This document shows positions 24,779 through 33,342 of a stretch of DNA of 64,000 bases, piece after piece. Origin of the DNA: Streptomyces aquilus (GTDB lineage: Bacteria > Actinomycetota > Actinomycetes > Streptomycetales > Streptomycetaceae); the NCBI RefSeq assembly GCF_003955715.1, contig NZ_CP034463.1:9114001-9178000 (forward strand), written 5' to 3'. The notes under the pieces are model-generated. The model did not search any database, was not told the DNA's origin, and saw only the letters and a program-made list of their open reading frames with translations. Both the position numbers and the translations under genes were made by a program. Position 1 is the stretch's first letter. Every line of letters begins with the position of its first letter.

Positions 24779-25978
24779 TTACCGCGGTGCGTCCCCGAAG
24801 TCCGGGATCTCCAGCCGTACCCCACCCTGCCGCGCGGACTCGTGCGCGATGATGCCCGGCAGGGTGTAGCGGGCCGCCACCCAGGCGTTGACGGACGGCA
24901 GCGTGCGGGAGTTGACCGCGGTGACGAAGTCGTCCACCAGGAAGTGGTGGCTGCCCTCATGGCCGTTGTGCAGGTGGTCGAACTCCCGCGGCAGCCGCGA
25001 GCGGTCGTGCACCGGCGCCGAGCCGGAGGTGAAGGCGGCCCGAAGGTCCGGCGCGATGTGCTGGAGTGACGGGTCGTCAGGCGACAGTGTCGGCTTGGGC
25101 TCCAGGAGTTCGCTGATGTCCTTGACGCCCTTCTTGTCCTGCCACAGCGCGTAGGTGGCGAGCTGCTCCATGCTCGCCTCCGTGCCGAAGAAACGGAAAC
25201 GGGACTCGCGGATGTGGGACGGGTAGCCCACCCGCCGGAACTCGTTCGTACGGAAGGACCCGCCGCCCGCGACCTCGAACAGGGCGGTGGCGTTGGAGAA
25301 GTCGTTGCCGAACTGACTGACCTCCTTGTCGAAGACCCCGTCGCCCCGGTCGTCGACCACACCGATCGCGGACACGCTCACCGCGTGCGTCTGCCAGGCG
25401 CCGAGCACCCCGCCCACCGAGTGCGTCGGGTACAGCAGCGGGGGATAGCTGGCGGTCGCCTTCCAGTTGTCGCCGCCGCTGTACTGGTACGCCTCGTAGA
25501 AGCCGAGATCCATGTCGTGGACGTAGTCGCCCTCGGCGTAGAAGAGCCGCCCGAAGGCGCCCTCGGCGATCTGGTTGCGGGCGTGCACGGTCGCCGGGTT
25601 GTACTGGCTGGTCTCGCCCATCATGTACGTCAGCCCGGTCGCCTTGACCGCGTCGATGATCGCCGCGATCTCCTCGGTGGTGATCGCCATGGGGACCGCG
25701 GAGTAGACGTGCTTGCCGGCGTTGAGGCCCTGGAGGACCAGCGGGCCGTGCGTCCAGCGCTGGGTGAAGATCGCGACCGCGTCGACGGCCTCCGACTCCA
25801 GCATGGCCTGGTACGACGGGAAGGTCCCCGACAGGCCCTCGGCGGCGGCGAGTTGCTCGGCCCGCTCGGGCAGGAGGTCGGTGACGTGGACGTCGCGGAC
25901 ACCGGGGTGGGCCAGGAACAGCTTGGCGAACTGGCCCGAGAACTGCCCGGCGCCGACGATGCCGAGGGAGAACGTCAT
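24779..25978 (-). CDS. Gfo/Idh/MocA-family oxidoreductase
   Basis: A 399-residue NAD(P)-binding oxidoreductase of sugar or inositol type. The Rossmann opening is LGIVGAGQFSGQFA at 5-18. The central region GETSQYNPATVHARNQIAEGAFGRL leads into the C-terminal beta-sheet domain. In most relatives the motif after GKHV contains EKP with a catalytic lysine. Here residues 94-96 read AVP, so that lysine is missing. The start follows the binding-protein gene by 14 bp, so it is the last gene of the transporter operon. It probably works on the imported sugar or derivative. Confidence 0.87.
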   Translation of the reverse strand: MTFSLGIVGAGQFSGQFAKLFLAHPGVRDVHVTDLLPERAEQLAAAEGLSGTFPSYQAMLESEAVDAVAIFTQRWTHGPLVLQGLNAGKHVYSAVPMAITTEEIAAIIDAVKATGLTYMMGETSQYNPATVHARNQIAEGAFGRLFYAEGDYVHDMDLGFYEAYQYSGGDNWKATASYPPLLYPTHSVGGVLGAWQTHAVSVSAIGVVDDRGDGVFDKEVSQFGNDFSNATALFEVAGGGSFRTNEFRRVGYPSHIRESRFRFFGTEASMEQLATYALWQDKKGVKDISELLEPKPTLSPDDPSLQHIAPDLRAAFTSGSAPVHDRSRLPREFDHLHNGHEGSHHFLVDDFVTAVNSRTLPSVNAWVAARYTLPGIIAHESARQGGVRLEIPDFGDAPR

Positions 25979-25992
25979 GGAGGATGTGCCTT

Positions 25993-27336
25993 TCACTGGC
26001 CGAGGATGAAGTTGATCTGGTCGTTGGTCTTGGTCAGTCCGCTCACGGGGGCGCCGTTGGCGAAGACGTCCTGCATGGCCGGCCGCATCAGCGCGTACAC
26101 GTCCGCCGCGTAGTCGGTGACCGGGAAGGAGAACGTCCGGGCGTGCCGCTTGTCGGTGACCGGTTCGGTGAAGGCGGACACGTCGATGCCCTTCTTCCGG
26201 TACGCCGCCACGGCCGCCGCGGTGCCGTCGGGGGTGGCCGGGAAGACGATGCCGTAGCCGCCGACGGTCTTCTGGCACTCGTCCGAGGCCAGGTACTTCA
26301 CCCACTTCTTCGCGCCCTCCTTGTTGCGGGCGTTCTTGGTGACCGAGTCGGCGAGGCCGTTCATCATGGTGGCCCGCTTGCCGCTCGGGCCGGTGGGGGT
26401 GACGGCGGTGCCGACGTCGAGGCCCTTGGTGCCGTAGTACGTCGAGATCATCCAGGCCCCGTCGAAGGCGGTCGCCGCCCTGCCGGAGGCCACCTGGGCG
26501 TTGGCCGGGTTGGCGCCGTCGGTGTAGTCGGTGTAGGGCGCGAGATAGCCCTTCTTCGCGAGCCCGAAGTACCAGTCGATCACCGACTGGAAGGTCTTGC
26601 TGTCGTACGCGTAGGAGTCGCCCCAGCGGGCCTTGTCCGTGTAGTTCCAGCCCGCCGAGGCGGTGAACGGGCTCCAGGTGGTCTGCCCGTCGCTGTCGCC
26701 CGCGCCGCCCGTGGCGAGGCCGTACACCTTGACGTGGTTCTTGTCGAAGCCCGGTTCGTCGCCGCGCCTGCCGTCGCGGTCGACGGTCAGATGCGCGATG
26801 GCCTTCTCGAAGGTGCCGCCGCCCTTCGGGTTCCAGGACAGGGAGTTGAGCCGGTCGGCGGTGAGGCCGGCGGCCTCGGTGAGCTTCTTGTTGTAGAAGA
26901 GGGCGACGGTGTCCCAGTCCTTGGGGGCGCCGTAGCGGTGGCCGTCCTGGCCGATCCAGTTCGCGCCGAGCCCGGCCTGGTAGGCGGAGTCGTCGATGCC
27001 CAGGTCGTCCAGCGGTTCGAGCACGTCGAGGTCGGCGAACTGGCCGAACTTCTGGATGTGGTCGGTGAAGACGTCCGGCTGGGTGCCCGCGATGAAGCTC
27101 GCGGTGAGCTTGGTCCAGTAGTCGGCCCAGCCCATCTGCGTGATCTTGACGTCGAGGCCCGGATTCTCCCTCTCGAAGCCCTGCGCGCAGGCCTGGTAGG
27201 CGGGCAGCTGGTTGGCGTCCCACAGCCAGTACGTCACGGAGCCGGCGCCCGAGCCGGCCGCGCCGCCTTGCGCGCACCCGGAGACCAGGGACAGCGTCAG
27301 CGCTCCGGTGAGCGCCACCACGGTTCGAATTCGCAT
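25993..27336 (-). CDS. Sugar ABC transporter substrate-binding lipoprotein
   Basis: A 447-residue family-1 extracellular solute-binding protein. The lipobox ends at Cys21 (SLVSGC). The mature part begins VTYWLWDANQLPAYQACAQGFERENPGLDVKI, typical of carbohydrate binders. AATAFDGAWMIS lies near the second lobe hinge. It captures an oligosaccharide or sugar for the two permeases encoded upstream. No ATPase gene is present locally, so a shared MsiK-type ATPase elsewhere is expected, as is common in Streptomyces. Confidence 0.92.
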   Translation of the reverse strand: MRIRTVVALTGALTLSLVSGCAQGGAAGSGAGSVTYWLWDANQLPAYQACAQGFERENPGLDVKITQMGWADYWTKLTASFIAGTQPDVFTDHIQKFGQFADLDVLEPLDDLGIDDSAYQAGLGANWIGQDGHRYGAPKDWDTVALFYNKKLTEAAGLTADRLNSLSWNPKGGGTFEKAIAHLTVDRDGRRGDEPGFDKNHVKVYGLATGGAGDSDGQTTWSPFTASAGWNYTDKARWGDSYAYDSKTFQSVIDWYFGLAKKGYLAPYTDYTDGANPANAQVASGRAATAFDGAWMISTYYGTKGLDVGTAVTPTGPSGKRATMMNGLADSVTKNARNKEGAKKWVKYLASDECQKTVGGYGIVFPATPDGTAAAVAAYRKKGIDVSAFTEPVTDKRHARTFSFPVTDYAADVYALMRPAMQDVFANGAPVSGLTKTNDQINFILGQ

Positions 27337-27346
27337 CCCGGTCCCC

Positions 27347-28282
27347 TTACTTGACGCCGGTGAAGCTGATGGTGCTGACGATGCGGCGCGCGAAGACGCC
27401 GAAGAGCAGCAGCATGGGAAGGGCCGCGATGAGCGTGGCGGCCATCAGCCCGGACCAGTCGTAACCGGTCTGCGGGGTCTGTGCCCGGAAGATGGCGAGC
27501 GCCACGGTCAGCACCCGCGAGCTGTCGCTGTACGACACCATCAGCGGCCAGAAGTAGTCGTTCCAGGAGGTGATGTACGTCAGCACGCCGAGCGTGAGGA
27601 TCGGCGTGGACGCCATCGGCAGCATCACCCGGAAGAAGATCCTGACCTTCCCGGCGCCGTCGAGCAGCGCGGCCTCCTCGACCTCGCGGGGCACGTTCAT
27701 GAAGAACTGCCGCAGGAAGAACACCGCGAACGGCGTCATGAACATCGTCGGCAGGGCGATGCCCAACAGGTTGTCGATCAGGCCGAGTTGCTTGATGAGC
27801 ACGAAGTTCGGCAGCAGGGTGAAGATGGTCGGCACCATCAGCCCGGCCAGGAACAGCCCGAAGACCTTGTCCCGGCCGCGCCAGCGCAGCCGGGCGAAGG
27901 CGTAGGCGGCCATCGCGGAGCAGAAGATCTGGCAGACGGTGATCAGGGTCGAGACGACGACCGAGTTGATCAGATAGCGCCAGAACTTCAGCCCGCCGGC
28001 CGCACCGCCCTGGGCGATCGCCTCCTTCGTGGACTGCAGTCCGAGCGCCCGCTCGAAGCCACCGGTGGTGAAGTCGACGGGCAGCGGGTCGCCGGGGTGG
28101 GCGGCCAGCGCGGTGTTGGAGGACAGCGCGGTGCGCAGGATCCAGTAGAACGGCAGCAGGGTCACGAGCACGATCGCGGCCATCACCACCCAGGCCGCGA
28201 CCCGGCCCACGGAGGGCCGGCGCCTGAGCGGTCGTACGGACACGGGACTCGTCCTGGTCGGCGGAGCGGTCACAGCGGCCAT
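27347..28282 (-). CDS. Carbohydrate ABC transporter permease (MalG type)
   Basis: A 311-residue inner-membrane permease with six main hydrophobic helices. The EAA loop reads REVEEAALLDGAGKVRIFFRVMLPM, the site that docks the ATPase. It sits between the second permease gene upstream and the binding-protein gene downstream, with gaps of 19 and 10 bp. It would form a heterodimer with the MalF-type partner. Confidence 0.94.
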   Translation of the reverse strand: MAAVTAPPTRTSPVSVRPLRRRPSVGRVAAWVVMAAIVLVTLLPFYWILRTALSSNTALAAHPGDPLPVDFTTGGFERALGLQSTKEAIAQGGAAGGLKFWRYLINSVVVSTLITVCQIFCSAMAAYAFARLRWRGRDKVFGLFLAGLMVPTIFTLLPNFVLIKQLGLIDNLLGIALPTMFMTPFAVFFLRQFFMNVPREVEEAALLDGAGKVRIFFRVMLPMASTPILTLGVLTYITSWNDYFWPLMVSYSDSSRVLTVALAIFRAQTPQTGYDWSGLMAATLIAALPMLLLFGVFARRIVSTISFTGVK

Positions 28283-28301
28283 GTCGGTGTCTCCTCTCTC
28301 C

Positions 28302-29267
28302 TCAGCCCAGGTCCGTCTGACCGGCGCGGGTGATCCGGTACTGGAGCACGGTGATCGCGCTGAGCACCACGAGCAGCGCCACCGACATCGCGGAGGCGTA
28401 GCCGAACTGGAAGCGGCCGAAGGCGGAGCCGTAGATGTAGAACTGCAGGACGTTGGTGGCGTTCGCCGGACCGCCGTTGGTCGCCACGGCGACCGTGTCG
28501 AACACCTGGAACGATCCGATCACCGTCATGATCAGCACGACCGCCAGGACCGGACGCAGCAGCGGCAGCGTGATCCGCCAGAACATGCGCCATTCGCTCG
28601 CGCCGTCCACCTTCGCGGCCTCGTACATGTCGTTCGGGATGGCCTGGAGCCCCGCGAACAGCAGCAGGGCGGTGTAGCCGACGTGCCGCCACACGTTGAT
28701 CAGGGCGATCGTCGGGATCGCCCAGGTCTCGTCGTTGAGGAACGGGATGCGGTCGAAGCCGAGGCCCGCGATGATCTCGTTGCCGATGCCGAGCTGGGTG
28801 TCCAGGACCCAGAGCCAGACGATGCCCGCGACGACGTTCGACATCAGATACGGCGTGAGCACGATGCCGCGCAGCACCGCCGACTGGGTCAGCCGCTGGA
28901 GCAGCACGGCGATGGCGAGCGCCGACACCGTCTGCACCCCGATGTTGATGACCACGTAGACGACGGTGACCCGCAGCGAGTCCCAGAAGATCGGGTCGTG
29001 GACCATCCGGTCGTAGTTGTCGAGACCCACCCACTGCGCGGGCGTCAGCAGGTTGAAGCGGGTGAAGCTCAGATAGATGCCCCGCAGCGTCGGCCAGAGC
29101 AGGAAGACCAGGAAGCCCAGCAGCGCCGGTGCCAGGAACACCGCGGCGAGCCGGCCGTCCCCGCCGCCTTCCCGGGCTTTCGCTGCCCTCGTCCTCGGTG
29201 TCGTCCGTGCGCCCTCGGCGCCGCCCACGGGGAGGCGCGACGGAGGGCTGCTGGAGGCGATGGTCAT
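28302..29267 (-). CDS. Carbohydrate ABC transporter permease (MalF type), first gene of the operon
   Basis: A 321-residue permease. After a basic N-terminus, the first helix is LAAVFLAPALLGFLVFLLWPTL. The EAA loop reads NDMYEAAKVDGASEWRMFWRITLPLL. ATG 29267 follows GGGAG with good spacing, so I prefer it to the alternative start ten codons upstream. It heads a four-gene operon (two permeases, binding protein, oxidoreductase) facing away from a ROK repressor. Confidence 0.93.
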   Translation of the reverse strand: MTIASSSPPSRLPVGGAEGARTTPRTRAAKAREGGGDGRLAAVFLAPALLGFLVFLLWPTLRGIYLSFTRFNLLTPAQWVGLDNYDRMVHDPIFWDSLRVTVVYVVINIGVQTVSALAIAVLLQRLTQSAVLRGIVLTPYLMSNVVAGIVWLWVLDTQLGIGNEIIAGLGFDRIPFLNDETWAIPTIALINVWRHVGYTALLLFAGLQAIPNDMYEAAKVDGASEWRMFWRITLPLLRPVLAVVLIMTVIGSFQVFDTVAVATNGGPANATNVLQFYIYGSAFGRFQFGYASAMSVALLVVLSAITVLQYRITRAGQTDLG

Positions 29268-29307
29268 CGGGAGACTCCCTCGTCTGCGGCGGCTCATCCT
29301 CGGGTCA

Positions 29308-29332
29308 CTTACTTTTGTGGCGAAAGAATAAG
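29308..29332. promoter_or_regulatory. Imperfect dyad, candidate ROK repressor operator
   Basis: CTTAcTTT and AAAgaaTAAG arms around TGTGGCG form an imperfect inverted repeat in an AT-rich patch between the ABC operon and the ROK gene. ROK repressors of this type usually bind such sites in their own divergent promoter. Confidence 0.5.
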
Positions 29333-29401
29333 GGCGTCAAGAGGTGTGCAATCATCTTTTCCCAGCCACTCACTCCCTCCTAGACTGGTCATATTGCTTC
29401 C

Positions 29402-30601
29402 ATGGCAAAAGAAAACGAGCGGGGGATACTGACCGTCATGACCGCAGCAGCCGCCAGCTGGCACCCCCTGAGTCCCGGTGAGCGCTCGGTGGCGATCGAG
29501 GTACTCGTCCACGGGCCGCTGTCGCGCTCTGAGCTCGCGCGCCGCCTCGACCTGTCCGCGGGCAGCCTCACCCGGCTCACCAAGCCGCTCATCGAGTCCG
29601 GGCTGCTGATCGAGGTCCCCGAGGCGGGCGGCCCCGCCGAGGTGCGCCAGGGCCGCCCCTCGCAGCCGCTCGACGTCGTCGCCGACTCCCGTTCCTTCAT
29701 CGGCTTCAAGGTGACCGGTGACATGGTCTACGGCGTCGTCACCACCCTGCGCAGCGAGATCGTCGCCCGCCACGACCGCGCTCTCACCACCCACGACCCC
29801 GCCGAAGTCGCCGACGTGCTCGCGGAGATGGCCGACGAGCTGTCCCGCGCCCACCCCTCGCGGGTCGCCGGAATCGGCATCGGCGTGGGCGGGCTGGTCC
29901 AGGGGCGGGCCGTCGTGGGGGAGTCGCAGTTCCTGGGCTGGCGGGACGTCCCGCTCGCCGAACTCGTCGAGGACCGCACGGGGTTGCCGGTCGTCGTGGA
30001 GAACGACGTCGCCGCGCTCGTCGAGGCGGAGACCTGGTTCGGCGCCGGCCGCGGCCTCGAGAGGTTCGTCGTGCTCACCATCGGCGCCGGCGTCGGCTAC
30101 GGACTGGTGCTGAACGGACGGCGGGTGCCCTACGCCGAGGAGGACCGCGGCTTCGGGCGCCACTGGATCGTCACCCCCAACGGCCCGCTCACCCCCGAAG
30201 GCGAACGGGGCAGCGCCGTCTCCCTGTTGGCCATCCCCAACATCCGCTACCAGGTGCGGGCCGCGACCGGCCGCGACCACACCTACGAGGAGATCCTCGC
30301 CCTCGCCGCCGCGGGCGAGCCCATGCCGGCCCGGGTCATCGACGAGGCCGCGCGGGCGCTCGGCACCCTGATCGCCCAGATCGCCAACTTCGCGATGCCG
30401 CAGAAGATCCTGCTCGCCGGTGAGGGCGTCGGCCTGATGGACGTGGCGGGCAAGGTCGTGGACGGCACCATCCGCTTCCACCGGCATCCCCTGGCCGCGC
30501 CGATCGACCTGGAGACCAAGGTGTCCGACTTTCACGACTGGGCGCGCGGAGCGGCTGTCCTGGCCATCCAGGTCCTGGTGCTCGGCACCGCGGAAGCGTG
30601 A
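29402..30601 (+). CDS. ROK-family transcriptional repressor
   Basis: About 399 residues. The N-terminal winged helix reads ERSVAIEVLVHGPLSRSELARRLDLSAGSLTRLTKPLIESGLL. The sugar-kinase-like ROK domain has GIGIGVGGLVQG, VENDVAALVEAETWFGAG and LTIGAGVGYGLVLNG. It probably senses the sugar carried by the divergent transporter and controls both promoters. Two starts are possible: ATG 29402 and ATG 29438. The second has a GGGGGA stretch upstream and would remove 12 residues without touching the DNA-binding domain. Confidence 0.9.
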   Translation: MAKENERGILTVMTAAAASWHPLSPGERSVAIEVLVHGPLSRSELARRLDLSAGSLTRLTKPLIESGLLIEVPEAGGPAEVRQGRPSQPLDVVADSRSFIGFKVTGDMVYGVVTTLRSEIVARHDRALTTHDPAEVADVLAEMADELSRAHPSRVAGIGIGVGGLVQGRAVVGESQFLGWRDVPLAELVEDRTGLPVVVENDVAALVEAETWFGAGRGLERFVVLTIGAGVGYGLVLNGRRVPYAEEDRGFGRHWIVTPNGPLTPEGERGSAVSLLAIPNIRYQVRAATGRDHTYEEILALAAAGEPMPARVIDEAARALGTLIAQIANFAMPQKILLAGEGVGLMDVAGKVVDGTIRFHRHPLAAPIDLETKVSDFHDWARGAAVLAIQVLVLGTAEA

Positions 30602-30738
30602 GTTCCACCACGTCTGAGCTGGGCGAACTCCCTGACCGGGGTGGACAGATGGACGTGATCAGCAACACGGTCCGAAATGTCCGTATTGCTCGTACTTACT
30701 CACGGCGCCTTCACTTCGGGGCCCGTATGCTTCACATC

Positions 30739-30903
30739 ATGTCCACCAGTGTTGAACCCGCCTCCGACAGGTCGGCTGACGAGGTCAACGAGGAGATCCG
30801 GGCCCTGTGGTTCCGGTCGGGCGGGACACTGAGCGGCGAGCAGCGCGAGGAGTACCAGCGGCTCGTCCTGGAGTGGGCCGCCGCGGCCCCCCAGCCGGCC
30901 TGA
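30739..30903 (+). CDS. Small acidic conserved protein, function unknown
   Basis: A 54-residue protein. MSTSVEPASDRSADEVNEE is acidic, then IRALWFRSGGTLSGEQREEYQRLVLEW forms a probable helical pair. I start at ATG 30739 because the longer open frame upstream shows no coding look and contains a TATGCT -10-like box at 30726-30731. That is close enough for a leaderless or short-leader transcript. A strong terminator follows. Small proteins of this kind are common in Streptomyces. No domain is recognised. Confidence 0.65.
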   Translation: MSTSVEPASDRSADEVNEEIRALWFRSGGTLSGEQREEYQRLVLEWAAAAPQPA

Positions 30904-30935
30904 CATCCAGCCTCGGAAGACACTCAACGCCACCT

Positions 30936-30965
30936 GAGGCACCCGTTTCCACGGGTGCCTCTTTT
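30936..30965. terminator. Rho-independent terminator after the small ORF
   Basis: An 11-bp perfect stem (GAGGCACCCGT / ACGGGTGCCTC) with a TTCC loop is followed by TTTT on the + strand. It ends 13 bp before the stop of the convergent protease gene. Confidence 0.9.
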
Positions 30966-30978
30966 CTCCTGTCCGGCA

Positions 30979-32358
30979 TCAGCCCCAGGTCGCCGAGTAG
31001 TACCGCTGGTACGCCTTGCGGTCCTGCTCCGCCCGGATGTACCGGGTCGCCACCAGCGCGATCAGACTGCCCCCGACGACCAGCAGCCCCGGGCCGACGT
31101 TACGGGTGTCCGTGAGCCGGGCCAGCAGCGTCTCGCCCTCCGCGCCACCGCCCGTCGCGGGCGCCGAGGACCCCGGCGTGGCCGCACCCGGAGCGGCCGC
31201 GCCCTGGGGGGCGGAGGCGGACGGAGTCGGTGCGCCGCTCTGCTGCCCGCCGCCCGCGGGAGCCGACACCAGCAGCTGCACCCCGAGCTGGTTCAGCGCC
31301 GCCGTCACCGGCTGGAAGAACGTCGTACCGCCCGACGTGCAGTCACCGCTGCCGCCCGAGGTCACCCCGAGCGCGATCCCCTCGGAGAACAACGGGCCAC
31401 CGCTGTCCCCGGGTTCGGCGCACACGTTCGTCTCGATCAGCCCGGTCACCGTCCCCTCGGGGTAGTTGACCGTCGCGTTGAGCCCCGTCACCTGACCGTC
31501 GCGCAGCCCGCTGGTGCTGCCGCTGCGGAACACCCGCTGCCCGACGGCCGGATCGGCCGCGCCGGTGATCAGCACGCCCTTGCCACCGCCCACGGACACC
31601 ACCGCCGCGCCGTCGCCCGCCCGGCCGCTGTCGTACTTGACCAGGGAGAAGTCGGCGCCGGGGAAGTTCTGCACGGTCGTCTCGCCGAGCTGGGTCCGGC
31701 CCCGGTTGTCCGCGAACCAGACCGACCCGGTGGGCCCGCAGTGCCCGGCGGTGAGGATGAAGTCCTGCTGCCCGTCGGTCACGTTGAACCCCGCCGAACA
31801 GCGCCCGCCCGTCGACAGGATGGGCAGCGCGCCGTTGATGCGCGGGGTGAAGGTGCCCTCGGTGCGCTCCATGCGCACGAAACCGCCGATGCGCTCGGCG
31901 ACTTGGGTGAGCCGCTGCCAGTCGGCGGCGGACACGGTGCTGTCGGCCCGTACCACCACCTCGTTGGTCCGGTAGTCGACGGCCCACGCCGTCCCCGCCA
32001 CCCGGGGCGCCGAACGCAGCGTCCCCGTAGCCGACTTGAGTTCGTCCATGTTGTGCGGGACGACCTTCGCCGTGGCACCCGCCTTGCGCACCTGCGCGGC
32101 GGCGTCCTGGTCGGTGACGGCGACGACCTCGCGGCCGTCGTCCCCGATCCAGCTGCCCGCCGTACGGGAGGTGCCCAGCCGCGACACCAGCTCGGTGCCG
32201 GTCTGCGCCGCGGACGCCGCGGTCGTACGGGGCAAGGCGGAGGGGCCCGCGGGTTCGCTCGCGACGGCGCGGGTGACCATGGTGCCGCCCAGCAGGAGTC
32301 CGCCGACCGCGGCCAGCCGTGTCACTCGCCGGACCATCCGTCGTCGTGCGTGCCTCAT
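30979..32358 (-). CDS. Streptogrisin-like S1 serine protease with C-terminal membrane anchor
   Basis: A 459-residue secreted protease. A basic signal sequence runs to about residue 34, followed by a propeptide. The chymotrypsin-like domain has the triad His206 (TAGHC), Asp236 (GADFSLVKYD) and Ser319 (EPGDSGGP). Unlike soluble streptogrisins it continues with an A/P/S/G-rich linker (about 365-408) and a hydrophobic helix (about 421-438). A short basic cytosolic tail (RYIRAEQDRKAYQRYY) ends the protein, so the domain should stay tethered to the outer membrane face. Disulphide cysteines (C187/C207, C313/C340) are present. The target is unknown. Confidence 0.88.
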   Translation of the reverse strand: MRHARRRMVRRVTRLAAVGGLLLGGTMVTRAVASEPAGPSALPRTTAASAAQTGTELVSRLGTSRTAGSWIGDDGREVVAVTDQDAAAQVRKAGATAKVVPHNMDELKSATGTLRSAPRVAGTAWAVDYRTNEVVVRADSTVSAADWQRLTQVAERIGGFVRMERTEGTFTPRINGALPILSTGGRCSAGFNVTDGQQDFILTAGHCGPTGSVWFADNRGRTQLGETTVQNFPGADFSLVKYDSGRAGDGAAVVSVGGGKGVLITGAADPAVGQRVFRSGSTSGLRDGQVTGLNATVNYPEGTVTGLIETNVCAEPGDSGGPLFSEGIALGVTSGGSGDCTSGGTTFFQPVTAALNQLGVQLLVSAPAGGGQQSGAPTPSASAPQGAAAPGAATPGSSAPATGGGAEGETLLARLTDTRNVGPGLLVVGGSLIALVATRYIRAEQDRKAYQRYYSATWG

Positions 32359-32469
32359 GCATGGCTCCCGAACCCCGAACGTGCGGCGGCAACACCGCGG
32401 GGCCTCGGGGAAGTCGAGTGCCCTCCCTTCATACGCGCCCCACGCCTGCCGTGTTCACCACGGCAGGGA

Positions 32470-33291
32470 TCACTTCTTGCGGCCGACCCCGCCGTAGAGC
32501 GCCACCTCGGCAGGCTCGGACCCGTGCGCGCCCTCGGCCCGCCACCGCGAGCACGACACCACTCCCGGCGCCAGCACCTCCAGACCCTCGAAGAACCGCG
32601 CCACCGCCTCGGGCGAGCGCTGGGTCAGCCGGGGCGTGCCGTGCGCGTTCCAGAACCGGACGGCCGCGTCCACGTCGGGCATCGCCGGATGGACCACGGT
32701 GTGCGACAGGACGAGGTGGCTCCCGGCGGGCAATGCGTCCATGAGGCGGCGCACGATGCCGTACGGGTCCTCGTCGTCCCCGAGGAAGATGACCACGCCG
32801 AGCAGCATCAGCGCGACCGGGCGGGTGAAATCCAGGGTGGCGGCGGCCCGTTGGAGGATCGCGTCCACGTTGCGCAGGTCCTCGTCGAGGTGGTCGGTGC
32901 GGCCCTCGGGCGTACTGGTGAGCAGCGCGCGGGCATGGGCCAGGACGAGCGGGTCGTTGTCGACGTAGACGACCCGCGCGTCCGGGGCGAGACGCTGGGC
33001 GACCTCGTGGGTGTTGTCCGCGGTGGGCAGGCCGGTGCCTATGTCCAGAAACTGCCGGACGCCCGCCTCGACGACGAGATGGCGCACCGCGCGGCCCAGG
33101 AACAGCCGGTCGGCGCGGGCGTACTCGTCGATGGCCGGGTGGAGTTCACGGATGCGGTCGCCCGCCACCCGGTCCACCTCGTAGTAGTCCCCGCCGCCCA
33201 GCCAGTAGTTCCAGATCCGCGCCGTGTGCGGCTGCAGGGTGTTGATCCGGCCACGCAGGGACGCGGCGGCGGTCGGCGAGTGGTCCGTCAC
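32470..33291 (-). CDS. DUF574-family SAM-dependent methyltransferase-like protein
   Basis: A 273-residue member of the actinomycete DUF574 group. The entry segment is RIWNYWLGGGDYYEVDR. The SAM loop is FLDIGTGLPTADNTHEVA at about 81-98. VVYVDNDPLVLAHA holds the acidic ribose ligand, and the late MLLGVVIFLGDDEDP strand is family-typical. These proteins are abundant in Streptomyces and often lie near small regulators. The methyl acceptor is not known. The start is ATG 33291. Confidence 0.88.
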   Translation of the reverse strand: MTDHSPTAAASLRGRINTLQPHTARIWNYWLGGGDYYEVDRVAGDRIRELHPAIDEYARADRLFLGRAVRHLVVEAGVRQFLDIGTGLPTADNTHEVAQRLAPDARVVYVDNDPLVLAHARALLTSTPEGRTDHLDEDLRNVDAILQRAAATLDFTRPVALMLLGVVIFLGDDEDPYGIVRRLMDALPAGSHLVLSHTVVHPAMPDVDAAVRFWNAHGTPRLTQRSPEAVARFFEGLEVLAPGVVSCSRWRAEGAHGSEPAEVALYGGVGRKK

Positions 33292-33342
33292 GGGGCTCTG
33301 TTCTCCTGGAGTGCCGGCTCGGATACTGCGTCAAGGCGCAAT

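Noticed and set aside
24779..27277. An 832-aa fusion of oxidoreductase and upstream sequence
   Set aside because: The N-terminal 430 residues are arginine-rich shadow of the binding-protein gene; the enzyme starts at 25978.
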